Below are positions 1 to 8,155 of a DNA stretch of 64,000 nucleotides, one piece after another. Positions within the stretch are counted from its first letter, which is position 1. Each line of letters opens with the position of its first letter. A program made the translations under genes and the position numbers. Where the stretch lies: positions 4,949,501 through 5,013,500 of the forward strand of contig NZ_CP134050.1 of NCBI RefSeq assembly GCF_031583145.1. Reading direction: 5' to 3'. The notes under the pieces were generated by a model. It made no database searches. It was not told the origin of the DNA and worked only from the letters and a program-made list of their open reading frames with translations. This DNA is from Brevibacillus brevis (GTDB lineage: Bacteria > Bacillota > Bacilli > Brevibacillales > Brevibacillaceae).

Positions 1-1
1 T

Positions 2-307
2 TGGACTGCTTTTGGTTTCATCACTGCTTCTTGAAAAGCATAAAAGCGTGTTTGGGTGATCGCTTCGTAGTTCTTTCTTTGGCCTGCTCGGACTCTTGTG
101 CCGGGGACGGAAAAAGGGGAAAACGCTCCAGGTTCGTAGGGACACTGCTTCTACGTCCTACCTGGCCGGCTGCACTCCAAAAGGGGAACGGCGGCCAAAG
201 TTGCCTTATCGATGAGGCTTCTCATGGATGGCCGCTCTAGCATGTTCCCCTTTTTCCGCTCCGCCTGGGTCGTGTCCCTAAGACCTTCGCTTTTTTCCCC
301 TTTTTCC
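2..307 (-). repeat. Dispersed hairpin repeat, locus A unit 1
   Basis: One complete unit of about 306 bp. It is followed immediately by a second copy: the segment starting TTGGACTGCTTTTGGTT near position 2 recurs as TGGACAGCTTTTGGTT near 308. The unit has a roughly 105-bp linker and then a roughly 200-bp imperfect inverted repeat. The inverted repeat starts near 111 (GGAAAAAGGGGAAAACGCT) and ends near 306 (AGCGTTTT-type and TTTTTCC arm). It matches the locus B units at 10.4-11.0 kb in the opposite orientation. Because the window begins inside a unit boundary, the array may continue to the left. Confidence 0.8.
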
Positions 308-479
308 TGGACAGCTTTTGGTTCCATCACTGCTTCTTGAAAAACGTAAAAGCGTGTCTGGGTGTTCGCTTTGCAGTTTTTTTTGGGGGCTCGCTCGGAC
401 CTTGTGCCAGGTACGGAAAAAGGAGAAAACGCTCCAGGTTCGTAGGGACTCTTGCACGGATGCCTTCCCTGGCCGGCTC
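308..479 (-). repeat. Dispersed hairpin repeat, locus A unit 2 (truncated)
   Basis: Second tandem copy. The linker (308-412) and first hairpin arm (GGAAAAAGGAGAAAACGCT at about 416) are clear. Similarity to unit 1 stops near 479, a few bases before the stop codon of the EamA transporter gene on the opposite strand. The second arm is missing, so this copy cannot form the full hairpin. Confidence 0.75.
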
Positions 480-491
480 CGATCTGCTTGG

Positions 492-1382
492 TCACTTTTT
501 GAGAGCCGTCACAGCCAATGGCTGCTTCCGTTTGGCGGAAAACGTCCAGTTGACCAGAAAGATTCCCGCGAAGATGAGCAGGCCGCCTGCGTATACATGC
601 CATTGGACGATCTCACCCAGCAGGAGCCAGCCAGACAGGACGCCGAAAAACGGGGCCAGGAAAAGAAAGGCGCTGGTCCGACCGGGGTCTCCCTGGTTCA
701 GCAGGTAGAACCACGTGGCGAACTGGACGATCGAAGCCATGATTGCAAGCCAGAGGACGATGGCGATAGATGCGGGGGTAAGCACCATTTTCGGGACTTC
801 CAGCGTCACACCCATTGCCAGGAGGAGCATGCCTCCGATCAGCATTTGATAAGCGGTCATGACCCAGACATTGAAGCGTGCGCCCCACTTTTTTACCAGA
901 AGCGTGGCGATTGACCAGGAGACGGCGGAGCCGATGCCGAAAAGCGTGCCTGTCTCCCATTGCAGATGGGACCCGAGCGTGATGAATACGCCGACGATTC
1001 CGAGAATCACTCCTGCCCACTGCGCGAAGCGGTATTTCATGCCGAGGAAAACCGTTCCCCAGATGACGACCAAGAGTGGATTCATGAAGGTCAAAATCGA
1101 TGATTCGCCAGCCGTAATCGTGCGCAGGCTGAGAAAAATGCAGCCCATGACAGCGGCGGTCTGCAAAAAGCCGATGAGACCTATTTTCGCCCATTCGCCG
1201 AGCGATGACGGTAACGGTTTTTTCCGCACCCACCACGCCATGAGCAGCCCCGCGATCGTAAACCGGAAGCCAACCAAGAGCAGCGGCGAGAAATAAGCAA
1301 GCCCCAGCTTCCCGACGGCGAAAGAAGACCCCATCAGCGACGTGGTTACGATGACCAAAACAGCGAACAATACCGGATTCAT
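492..1382 (-). CDS. EamA/DMT-family transporter
   Basis: Protein of 296 aa, almost wholly hydrophobic, with about ten membrane segments arranged as two EamA repeats (roughly residues 5-140 and 150-285). This is the usual size and plan of drug/metabolite transporters of the inner membrane. The substrate cannot be told from sequence; family members export amino acids, metabolites or drugs. I chose the ATG at 1382 because GGGAG lies about 8 nt upstream; an in-frame ATG at 1406 has no comparable site. The gene ends against the truncated hairpin repeat of locus A, which may act as its 3' structure. The next gene upstream (1466-1930) is co-directional but 80 bp away. Confidence 0.85.
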   Translation of the reverse strand: MNPVLFAVLVIVTTSLMGSSFAVGKLGLAYFSPLLLVGFRFTIAGLLMAWWVRKKPLPSSLGEWAKIGLIGFLQTAAVMGCIFLSLRTITAGESSILTFMNPLLVVIWGTVFLGMKYRFAQWAGVILGIVGVFITLGSHLQWETGTLFGIGSAVSWSIATLLVKKWGARFNVWVMTAYQMLIGGMLLLAMGVTLEVPKMVLTPASIAIVLWLAIMASIVQFATWFYLLNQGDPGRTSAFLFLAPFFGVLSGWLLLGEIVQWHVYAGGLLIFAGIFLVNWTFSAKRKQPLAVTALKK

Positions 1383-1465
1383 GAGAATTTCTCCCATCCT
1401 TCCCACAGATCGTTTTTTCTAGTGTATCTGATGGTTATTTCGACGGGAGACGAAGCATGAAAGAA

Positions 1466-1930
1466 TTATTTCCGCATCGCTCTCTTGCCCCCTGGCTTGA
1501 ATACGGAAAGAAAAAAGATTGCGGCGAGCGAGAGAATCTGCAGGATGATGCCGCACCAAAGCAGCGCGCTGCTTTGGCCGGACGCCGCAGCTCCAAAGGT
1601 CCAGACGTACATCCCCACGGGTCCAAGCAAAATGGCGAGAACTGACAGTACCTCCTTTGCGATGACCCAGTGATAGCGCAGAAAGCCCCAATGCGTCCAT
1701 GCTGACAGCAACAGCCCGGTGACCAGCGTCCCGATGGTCGATGCCCTGACGGAGGTTTTCGACAGAGCGTGCATGACCGTGTAACACGACTGGGTCAGAC
1801 CGGAATCTTGGGATGTCGTCGCGACGATGCTCAGGACGAGAAAGATGACGGCACCTCCGAGCATGATGGCTGAAAAAATCACGTGCAGCAGCAGAAGCCA
1901 CTTTTTTTGCGTCATGCTGATCTTGTTCAT
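1466..1930 (-). CDS. DUF2269-like integral membrane protein
   Basis: Protein of 154 aa with four hydrophobic segments (about residues 10-32, 58-80, 86-108, 118-142). It starts with MNKISMTQKKW and a WLLLLHVIF segment, the pattern of the DUF2269 family of predicted membrane proteins of unknown function. The ATG at 1930 is preceded by AGGTGA at 8 nt. It sits between the EamA transporter and the response regulator without overlapping either, so no operon is implied. Family assignment is by overall pattern and moderately sure; the function is unknown. Confidence 0.7.
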   Translation of the reverse strand: MNKISMTQKKWLLLLHVIFSAIMLGGAVIFLVLSIVATTSQDSGLTQSCYTVMHALSKTSVRASTIGTLVTGLLLSAWTHWGFLRYHWVIAKEVLSVLAILLGPVGMYVWTFGAAASGQSSALLWCGIILQILSLAAIFFLSVFKPGGKRAMRK

Positions 1931-2083
1931 TTATGCGTTCACCTCGTTCAGTCGGTAGGTGAAACATGCAAACGTGTCGGGTAAGCCAGTCGGGAGGTAG
2001 GCAAAGAAAAGGATGGGAGGTTACGCATCTAGCGTGGGACAAAGTACAGGTGGATTGCCAGAGAACGGGGGTAAGACCAAAGC

Positions 2084-2860
2084 TCACAGCATAAAGCGAT
2101 AGCCCACTCCCCAAACCGTCTCAATGTATTGCGGGTTGGATGGATCGGCCTCGATTTTTTCCCGCAGCTTGCTGATGTGGACGGTCACCGTCGCGTTGTC
2201 CCCATACGCGTCCAGCCCCCAGATTTTTTCAAACAGCTCATCCTTGCTGAATACCCAGCCCGGATGAGCGACCAAAAACAGCAGCAGATCGTATTCCTTG
2301 CCCGTCAATGCGGTCTCTTTTCCGTTCACGTACACTTTGCGAGCCGGCTTGTCGATTCGGATTCCCCGGATGTGGAGCTCGTCTGTCGGCCGCTTTCGAC
2401 TTTCGTCCGCGAGCAGCCGATCGTAGCGGGCCAGATGCGCCTTTACGCGCGCGACCAGCTCGCCCAGGCTGAACGGCTTGCTGATGTGGTCGTCCGCCCC
2501 GAGCCCCAAGCCGCGTATTTTATCGACGTCCTCCTTTTTGGCGGAGACCAGCAGAATGGGAATGTTTTTGGCTTCCCGCACCTGCTTGCAAATGGCGAAG
2601 CCGTCGATTCCCGGCAGCATCAGATCGAGCAGGATCAGGTCGAACTCTTCATGCAGCGCCTTCTGCAGCCCGGCATCCCCTGTTTCGGCTACCTCCACGG
2701 CATAGCCGCTCGCTTCCAGATAATCTTTTTCCACTTCGGCGATGACCTGATCGTCTTCAATGATTAGAATGCGTCTGATGTCCGTTCCCTCCCTTGCGTC
2801 TGATGCCGCGGCAGCGTAAAGGCAATGCAGGTGCCCTCGCCGAGACGGCTGTCTGCCCAC
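2084..2860 (-). CDS. OmpR-family response regulator
   Basis: DNA-binding response regulator paired with the kinase encoded just upstream. Receiver domain: acidic pair in ILIIEDD, phospho-acceptor Asp in LILLDLMLPG, conserved Lys in ISKPF. It is followed by an OmpR/PhoB winged helix (TGKEYDLLLFLVAHPG, VTVHISKLREKIE, VWGVGYRF at the C-terminus). The frame is open to a GTG at 2860, but that would place 27 atypical residues before the first strand. Homologues begin right before RRILIIEDD, and the codon there is ATC (2779), preceded by GGAGG at 8 nt. The true start is therefore uncertain. The gene overlaps the 3' end of the kinase gene, which implies translational coupling. Confidence 0.9.
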   Translation of the reverse strand: MGRQPSRRGHLHCLYAAAASDAREGTDIRRILIIEDDQVIAEVEKDYLEASGYAVEVAETGDAGLQKALHEEFDLILLDLMLPGIDGFAICKQVREAKNIPILLVSAKKEDVDKIRGLGLGADDHISKPFSLGELVARVKAHLARYDRLLADESRKRPTDELHIRGIRIDKPARKVYVNGKETALTGKEYDLLLFLVAHPGWVFSKDELFEKIWGLDAYGDNATVTVHISKLREKIEADPSNPQYIETVWGVGYRFML

Positions 2861-4242
2861 ACTGATCCTCCGTGGGCGTCTACGATTTGCTTTACAATGG
2901 CAAGGCCGAGTCCGCTGCCGCCCGTATCCGTATTTCGCGACGGATCGCCCCGATAAAACCGGTCGAATATGTGCGGGAGAGCCGCCGGGTCGATGCCCGC
3001 TCCGTTGTCCTCGATGCTGACCGTCACTTGCTCAGGGCCTTGTGACAGCGCGATCCGAATGCGCTTTTCTTCCTTCTCCAGGTATTTCAGGCTGTTGTCG
3101 AAGATGTTTTGCATGACCCTCCCGAGCTTTTCCCGATCCGCGAGCACCGGAAGCGGCTGGCTTTCGTCAAGAATGCAAGAGATGTGAACGTCCTCCCATC
3201 GCGGATCGAGCTGCAGCTCCTCTGTAAACGCGACGATAAACGACGTCATATCCAATCGCTCCCAGTGGAACGGGAACTTTTTTTGATCCAGCCTGGAGTG
3301 CAGAAACAGCTCGTCGATCAAGCGATTCATTTGCTCCGCTTTGTTTGCCACCATTTTCAAATACTTTTCCCGTTTGGACTGTGTATCGGCAATGCCTGCC
3401 TGCATCGCTTGCACACACGCCTGAATCCCCGTTATCGGCGTCTTTAGATCATGGGAAATGCTGGCGATCAGCTCTTTCCGGTTCTCTTCGTACTGGAGCT
3501 GGAGACGTACGGAATCGTGCAGCCGTCCCCTCATTTCCTCGAATGCTTCTCCCAGCTTCCCCAGCTCGTCTTTGCGGTTCAGGGACACTGAGCGCTCGAG
3601 ATTGCCTTCCTTGATCTCCTCCGCCACTTGTTTCAGCTGGTGGAGCGGTCTGATAATGCTGCGCGAGACGAAGTAAGTCAATACGCCGTTGGTCAGGCCG
3701 ATGATGACGAGAAGCGAAAGAACCAGCGTGAGCACGAAAGCCCTGCCGCTGGCAAACAGCTCTCGCGGATCCGAAAGAAAGTAGAGCGTCCCCCGGCTCT
3801 GGTCTCCGAAGGCAAAGTCAAAAGAATCCACCATAAAGCTGCCGTTTGCAGGTCGGTAGGCCATTTCGGCTGGAGGCTGCGGTCCGTGCACGAGCTTTTC
3901 CAGCTCCGCTTTTGTCACAGAGGGAGAGGCGAATGCCACCTCCCCGTTTTTTACCAGAACCATCTCGGCCTTCGCAGCTCCCAGCTCACCGTCTACGCTC
4001 GCGAGCATGCCTGGATCCAGCAGCCGGTCCGGCTCGTGGCGGGCCATGAATTTCACTCCCGCCACCAATTCGGTGCGCTGGTTAAATACATGCCAGAAAG
4101 GAGGTTTGCCGGATTCGTTGCCGCCTCTCGCCATGTCTCCGAAAAAGACAGTTGCCCAGGTCGAGGCTGCCAGGCCGAACAGGACGACCGGCACGATAAT
4201 CATGGCGATATAGGAAAGCAAGAGTCTTGTCTTGATGGACAT
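2764..4242 (-). CDS. Sensor histidine kinase (HAMP, HisKA, HATPase_c)
   Basis: Membrane sensor kinase of 492 aa. A first membrane segment (about residues 5-30) is followed by an extracytoplasmic region of about 135 residues and a second membrane segment (about 166-192). Then come HAMP (about 193-245), the HisKA box SISHDLKTPITG with phospho-acceptor His264, and a HATPase domain with N-box NIFDNSLKY, G1 DNGAGI, F-box and G2 GGSGLGLAI. The ATG at 4242 has GGAGG 6 nt upstream and starts MSIKTRLLLSY; an in-frame upstream start at 4299 lacks a site. It overlaps the response regulator downstream. An exported protein gene lies 111 bp upstream in the same direction and may belong to the same signalling unit. 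The stimulus is unknown. Confidence 0.9.
   Translation of the reverse strand: MSIKTRLLLSYIAMIIVPVVLFGLAASTWATVFFGDMARGGNESGKPPFWHVFNQRTELVAGVKFMARHEPDRLLDPGMLASVDGELGAAKAEMVLVKNGEVAFASPSVTKAELEKLVHGPQPPAEMAYRPANGSFMVDSFDFAFGDQSRGTLYFLSDPRELFASGRAFVLTLVLSLLVIIGLTNGVLTYFVSRSIIRPLHQLKQVAEEIKEGNLERSVSLNRKDELGKLGEAFEEMRGRLHDSVRLQLQYEENRKELIASISHDLKTPITGIQACVQAMQAGIADTQSKREKYLKMVANKAEQMNRLIDELFLHSRLDQKKFPFHWERLDMTSFIVAFTEELQLDPRWEDVHISCILDESQPLPVLADREKLGRVMQNIFDNSLKYLEKEEKRIRIALSQGPEQVTVSIEDNGAGIDPAALPHIFDRFYRGDPSRNTDTGGSGLGLAIVKQIVDAHGGSVWADSRLGEGTCIAFTLPRHQTQGRERTSDAF
2777..2792 (-). promoter_or_regulatory. Ribosome binding site before a possible ATC start
   Basis: Read on the minus strand the sequence is GGAGGGAACGGACATC. 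A perfect GGAGG stands 8 nt before ATC, exactly where response regulators normally begin, inside the last codons of the kinase gene. No ATG, GTG or TTG exists in this frame between here and 2860. Either ATC initiates or the long GTG form is made. Confidence 0.5.
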
Positions 4243-4353
4243 CGGCATCCTCCCCGTCTTCTCACCCAAAGGCGCTTCCACATTTTCCCGATCCAACACG
4301 GTACAAGCATTATACTACACGCAAACCAAGGGATCCTATGAAATGCGGCGAGC

Positions 4354-5229
4354 TTATTTTTCGGCAGGATGGCGCCAGCCGCTGACGCGCTCCACCTGTT
4401 TTCCAGCCGGGTCGAAGTGCACTGGCTGCGTTTGCGAAAAGTCGCTAAGGCTGACGTCCACCTTCACGACAAGCTCATGCTTTCGGCCCCTCTCGTCTGT
4501 ACCCGCCACATGAATTTCAGCGGATTGCCCGGCGATCCGATTATCCCGGTCGATCTTCGCTTGAAGGGTGACTTGCTCCACCTCAATTTCCTGCTTCAGT
4601 TTGGGCAGCTGCAGCGGTACGTTGTGAATGTCGGACTCGCCAGGCTGCTTCTCCTCCGCGACTTTGGCAAAGAACTTCTCCGCGATCTTGTTCGCGAAAA
4701 AAGGCAGTTCTTCCTCGGTTAGCTGCAGATCGACTTCCTTGCTGCCATCCGGCAAGCTCTCTACCGTCGAGAGATCCCGGAAATGTCCGAGCATCATATC
4801 GTGTACGTGCTCCACGATGACAGGCGGTGCTGCCGGAGCATCTTCACGTTTCTTTTGCCAGCCGCCGGTCTCGATCAGCTGATACACATCGCTGTCTCCC
4901 TTTTTCACGATGACGCTGCCATCCTCTCGATACGCCTCGAAGCTGCGGCTCTTCCCGCCGACCAAATCCTCCAGCGTTCCCGCTGCGCTCATCTCCTGCC
5001 GGTCGCGGTCGATTTTGGCCTCGCCGGACAAAGTCGCCAGCCGCTTCCCGTTGTCCGTCACTTCTACCTGCACATGCGCTGTCATGCTAGTCTCCGCCTT
5101 CGTATGCTTCATCGCTTCCTGATAGATGTCCAGACCGGAATTGCCCGCGCTGGCCGGAATACCGACTCCCCACAGCAAAACTGCTCCCAATCCTACGCTC
5201 GCTCCCGCTACCCACCATTTTTTCTTCAC
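4354..5229 (-). CDS. Exported protein of unknown function upstream of a two-component system
   Basis: Protein of 291 aa with a clear signal peptide (MKKKWWVAG, hydrophobic core, ASA cleavage site near residue 28). The mature part is rich in Lys, Glu and alternating beta-prone segments (TAHVQVEVTDNGKRLATLSG, TLQAKIDRDNRIAG). It has no catalytic motif that I recognise. The repeated KIDRD element near residues 73 and 228 suggests two related beta domains, as in LolA/LppX-like carriers, but this is only an impression. It is co-directional with the kinase and regulator genes at 2084-4242, so a sensory or target role is plausible. No lipobox cysteine is present. Confidence 0.7.
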   Translation of the reverse strand: MKKKWWVAGASVGLGAVLLWGVGIPASAGNSGLDIYQEAMKHTKAETSMTAHVQVEVTDNGKRLATLSGEAKIDRDRQEMSAAGTLEDLVGGKSRSFEAYREDGSVIVKKGDSDVYQLIETGGWQKKREDAPAAPPVIVEHVHDMMLGHFRDLSTVESLPDGSKEVDLQLTEEELPFFANKIAEKFFAKVAEEKQPGESDIHNVPLQLPKLKQEIEVEQVTLQAKIDRDNRIAGQSAEIHVAGTDERGRKHELVVKVDVSLSDFSQTQPVHFDPAGKQVERVSGWRHPAEK

Positions 5230-5348
5230 TGCATGTCACCACCGTTTTTTGATTGTGGGCGTCTTGTTTCCCTTCGCCCTGTCTTCAAGGATAGCCATGG
5301 GGTCTTAACCGCCTCTAAACCGATTCTAAAAAAAGGCTAAAGTTTTGC

Positions 5349-5379
5349 GGGGCTCCTTTCTCGTACAGAAAAGAGCCCC
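5349..5379 (-). terminator. Hairpin in the leader of the 4354-5229 gene
   Basis: GGGGCTC (5349-5355) pairs with GAGCCCC (5373-5379) around a 17-nt interval that can extend the stem. No gene ends on either side. On the minus strand the stem is followed about 16 nt later by a T-run, so it could be an attenuator-like leader hairpin rather than a gene-end terminator. Confidence 0.4.
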
Positions 5380-5492
5380 TGTCACCTTCAGGATTATTGA
5401 CAATTTGCAAAGGTAGGGTTAGTTTAAATGTGGATATGAATTAAAAAATGGATAATAAGGTAATTTTTTACTTGCCGGAGGAAACTAGTGAA

Positions 5493-5735
5493 ATGAAAAG
5501 GAACCGCGTGTTTGACGGTTACTTTCTTGGCTATCTGCACACTTCTTGTAAAAAGACTTGGTCCTTTCTGCTACTGCTTTGCCTTTCAGTCATAATGAAC
5601 GCCTGCCAAGCTCCCCCCACTTCTAAACAAAAAACCGAGACAATCGATCAAGAAACGAAATTACTTTCGGACTTCTACTATCGTGAATTAGCGGATTTGG
5701 TGCAGAAGAGTCGTTACACCAATAAAACCTGCTGA
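5493..5735 (+). CDS. Small lipoprotein-like ORF, possibly a fragment
   Basis: Protein of 80 aa, the only plus-strand gene candidate near here. It has a basic N-terminus, a hydrophobic stretch (SFLLLLCLSVIM) and NAC followed by a polar tail, so a loose lipobox is possible although the -3 residue is atypical. The ATG at 5493 has GGAGG about 11 nt upstream; a longer form from ATG 5448 has no site. The tail ends abruptly at KTC shortly after a helix-like stretch, which could mean a truncated remnant. No family recognised. Base composition is clearly lower in GC than the flanking penicillin-binding protein gene. Confidence 0.4.
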   Translation: MKRNRVFDGYFLGYLHTSCKKTWSFLLLLCLSVIMNACQAPPTSKQKTETIDQETKLLSDFYYRELADLVQKSRYTNKTC

Positions 5736-5768
5736 CCATTCGAATATCAACAATCCGTTTAACATAGC

Positions 5769-5810
5769 AAAAAAAGCCACCTTTGCCACTTCTAACGAAA
5801 TGGCAAGGGC
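5769..5810 (-). terminator. Rho-independent terminator of the first PBP gene
   Basis: On the minus strand GCCCTTGCCA pairs with TGGCAAAGGTGGC and is followed by seven T residues (plus-strand A-run 5769-5775). It lies 17-58 bp after the stop codon of the penicillin-binding protein gene at 5827. Confidence 0.75.
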
Positions 5811-5826
5811 GACTCAAGACTGAAGC

Positions 5827-7857
5827 TCATCCGCGCAGGCCCACATATTTGTCGTACACTTCGTAGACATACCGAGTAATGACAGCCGCAGAGCGTCCGC
5901 CATATCCGCCTTCCGGGACGATGACTGCGACGGCCAGCTTCGGGTGGTCGCTCGGGGCGAAGGAGATGCTGACGCCGTTGGTGACCCTTGCGTGCTTTCT
6001 CCACTGCGTCTTTTTCTTCCCTGTCTTCTCGTCGGTGATGGTGACCGGGACGTAAATGTCTTGCTCCGACGTACCGGTCTTGGCGGCGACGGAATACGGC
6101 AGCCCTTCAAAGGCCCGAACCGCCGTCCCTCCCGGCTGCGTCACCATGACCATCCCCTTCGTCAAAATGTCCCAATACGCATCAGGGTGCGGGAACGTGC
6201 TCAAGACATGCGGGGTGAACGGACGAACGACCTTTCCATCCGGCCCAGTTATTTTTTCGACCAGCTGGGGCTGCAAGCGGACTCCCTTGTTGGCAAGCGT
6301 CGCCGCATATTGCGCCAGCTGCATGCTGGTCGCGCGAATCTGCTGGCCGAAAGAGGCTTGGACCATGGCAGCCAGCGGGCCGTAGTTTTCGTTCATCACC
6401 AGATAGTCCTCTTTTCCGCTGCTTTCGTTCGGCAGGTCCACGCCGGTCTGAATTCCCAGGCCAAACATATGATAGTAGCTTTGCAGGATCGAGGCGGATT
6501 GTTTTCCCTTTTTCTTCGACAGCTCCTCTCCGATCCGTGCCATGTATGTATTGGAGGACTTCTGGATGGCTTTCTCCGGCGTCAGGACCCCATAGACGTG
6601 GCCATTGTCGTTTCTGACCCGGTCCGTCCCCCTCCCGTACTGATACGAGCCGGGATCTTGCCAGTGATCTTGCGGGGTGATGAGCCCTTCCTGCAAGCCG
6701 AGCAGAACTGTAATCGGCTTGACGACGGAGCCGGAGGGCAAGATGGAGCGCGGGTGCTTGTCGTTTTCCCGCAGGGCTGCCTCACCCGTCAGCGGCCGGG
6801 CGTCATACGGCGCCTCCCGGATGGTGCCGTTGGTGACGGCGTATTGAATCTGGTCGTACATGCGCTGGTCCGGGCCTTCGATCCAGACGTTCGGGTCGTA
6901 TTCCGGATAGCTGACCATCGCTACGACTTTTCCGGTCTTGACCTCGATGGCAACCACGTACGCTCCCTTGGCATACTTCGCTTCGGGGATCGTGGCTCGC
7001 AATTGGGGCAGAAAGAGGGAGACCTCATCCCGGATCCCCAATTGGACGCGTTCGTCGATCGTAAGGGTCACATCGTTCCCGCGAACGGGCGGGACCTTCT
7101 CCAGCTGCTTCACCACGGTCTGGTCGGCGGCCACTTCGTACAGTCGATATCCGTTGACTCCCCTCAGCTGCGATTCGTAGGACAGCTCGATGCCATCCAG
7201 CCCGACGAACTGGGTCGGCAGGTACTGCTCCTTTTCCTTCCGATAGGAACCGATATCCAGATTTTCTGCGATGTGGTACGGACGGACGTAACCGACGGCC
7301 TGCACGGCGATTTGCTTCGGATCGTACTGCCGGATCGGCTTGGTGACGACCTCGATCCCTTTCAGCTCTCCACGATGTTCCCCCAGCACCGCGATCTCTT
7401 TTTCGGTCAAGTCGCTTTTCAGTTCCCTTTCCACGTATTTCGGCGTCTGTCTGGCCGTTCGGACGACGGCCCCTTTCTCGTAGGCATAGCCGACATCCAT
7501 CTTCTTTAAAAGCGTCGCGCGATCGACGCCAGTCAATATTTTCTCCAGCTTGCCGACCAGGCTGACATAGTCCTCTTTCCCCATCCCGTCCTGCTCGCGA
7601 AAGACGACCAGAAAGGAAGGCCTGCTCTCCGCAATGATGTGCCCGTTGCGGTCGTAGATGTTGCCCCGCATCGCGGGAATCGGGTCTTTTTTGTAAGAAC
7701 GGGTCATCAGCTCGCTGGCATACTCGGCACCTTGCTGAATTTGCAGCTGCGCGAGTCGCAAAATAATCCCGGCAAACAGGATGAACACCAGGAAGTAAAC
7801 AATTTGCAGACGGGTGATGCGGTCTTTTCTCTCCGGATTTACGGGTGATTCCTTCAC
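5827..7857 (-). CDS. Class B penicillin-binding protein (PBP2/PbpA-like transpeptidase)
   Basis: Protein of 676 aa that crosslinks peptidoglycan at the outer face of the membrane. One membrane anchor (about residues 16-38) is followed by a dimerisation/pedestal region with RGNIYDRNG at 64-72. The transpeptidase domain (about 290-670) carries all three active-site motifs: SVVK (Ser377-Lys380), SSN (434-436) and KTG (593-595). Length and order fit elongation-type PBP2/PbpA and sporulation SpoVD-like enzymes; no PASTA domains are present, which argues against SpoVD/PBP2x. It starts at GTG 7857, with AGGAG 7 nt upstream. The neighbouring gene (8156-10204) is another class B PBP, but a 298-bp gap suggests separate transcription. 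The gene has its own terminator. Confidence 0.9.
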   Translation of the reverse strand: MKESPVNPERKDRITRLQIVYFLVFILFAGIILRLAQLQIQQGAEYASELMTRSYKKDPIPAMRGNIYDRNGHIIAESRPSFLVVFREQDGMGKEDYVSLVGKLEKILTGVDRATLLKKMDVGYAYEKGAVVRTARQTPKYVERELKSDLTEKEIAVLGEHRGELKGIEVVTKPIRQYDPKQIAVQAVGYVRPYHIAENLDIGSYRKEKEQYLPTQFVGLDGIELSYESQLRGVNGYRLYEVAADQTVVKQLEKVPPVRGNDVTLTIDERVQLGIRDEVSLFLPQLRATIPEAKYAKGAYVVAIEVKTGKVVAMVSYPEYDPNVWIEGPDQRMYDQIQYAVTNGTIREAPYDARPLTGEAALRENDKHPRSILPSGSVVKPITVLLGLQEGLITPQDHWQDPGSYQYGRGTDRVRNDNGHVYGVLTPEKAIQKSSNTYMARIGEELSKKKGKQSASILQSYYHMFGLGIQTGVDLPNESSGKEDYLVMNENYGPLAAMVQASFGQQIRATSMQLAQYAATLANKGVRLQPQLVEKITGPDGKVVRPFTPHVLSTFPHPDAYWDILTKGMVMVTQPGGTAVRAFEGLPYSVAAKTGTSEQDIYVPVTITDEKTGKKKTQWRKHARVTNGVSISFAPSDHPKLAVAVIVPEGGYGGRSAAVITRYVYEVYDKYVGLRG

Positions 7858-8155
7858 GTTCTTTCTCCTCCACTGCTAAGGACAGGCTGTACTCTTACCT
7901 TTTCACACATTTTGGAAAACTATCCAGATCCGGTATGCAGCGCCAATCAGCCGCCCCAGGAGAGAGCTTCGCCAGAGCGTTTTCCAGCATTACCCAAGCA
8001 TCTTTCGCATTAGGCTAAGACGCTGCAGGCAGCACGATCGTTACGCGCCCCCAAATTCATCCGGAACCTTTTTTGTTGTGCTCCCCCACCTTCCCCAACT
8101 GACGGAGAATCAAAAGCTGCCGCATCCTCGGGGGAGCAGCAGCCTCTTCCTTTCT
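7858..8155. other. Intergenic region between two PBP genes
   Basis: No gene is seen. Near 8111-8141 a weak stem (GCTGC/GCAGC) on the minus strand is followed by TTTTG and may end the upstream PBP transcript. The promoter of the 5827-7857 gene must lie here, but no convincing -35/-10 pair was found. Confidence 0.5.

Noticed and set aside
151-914. Overlapping open frames in locus A on both strands
   Set aside because: They follow the repeat sequence and then run antisense to the EamA gene; no ribosome site or family pattern.
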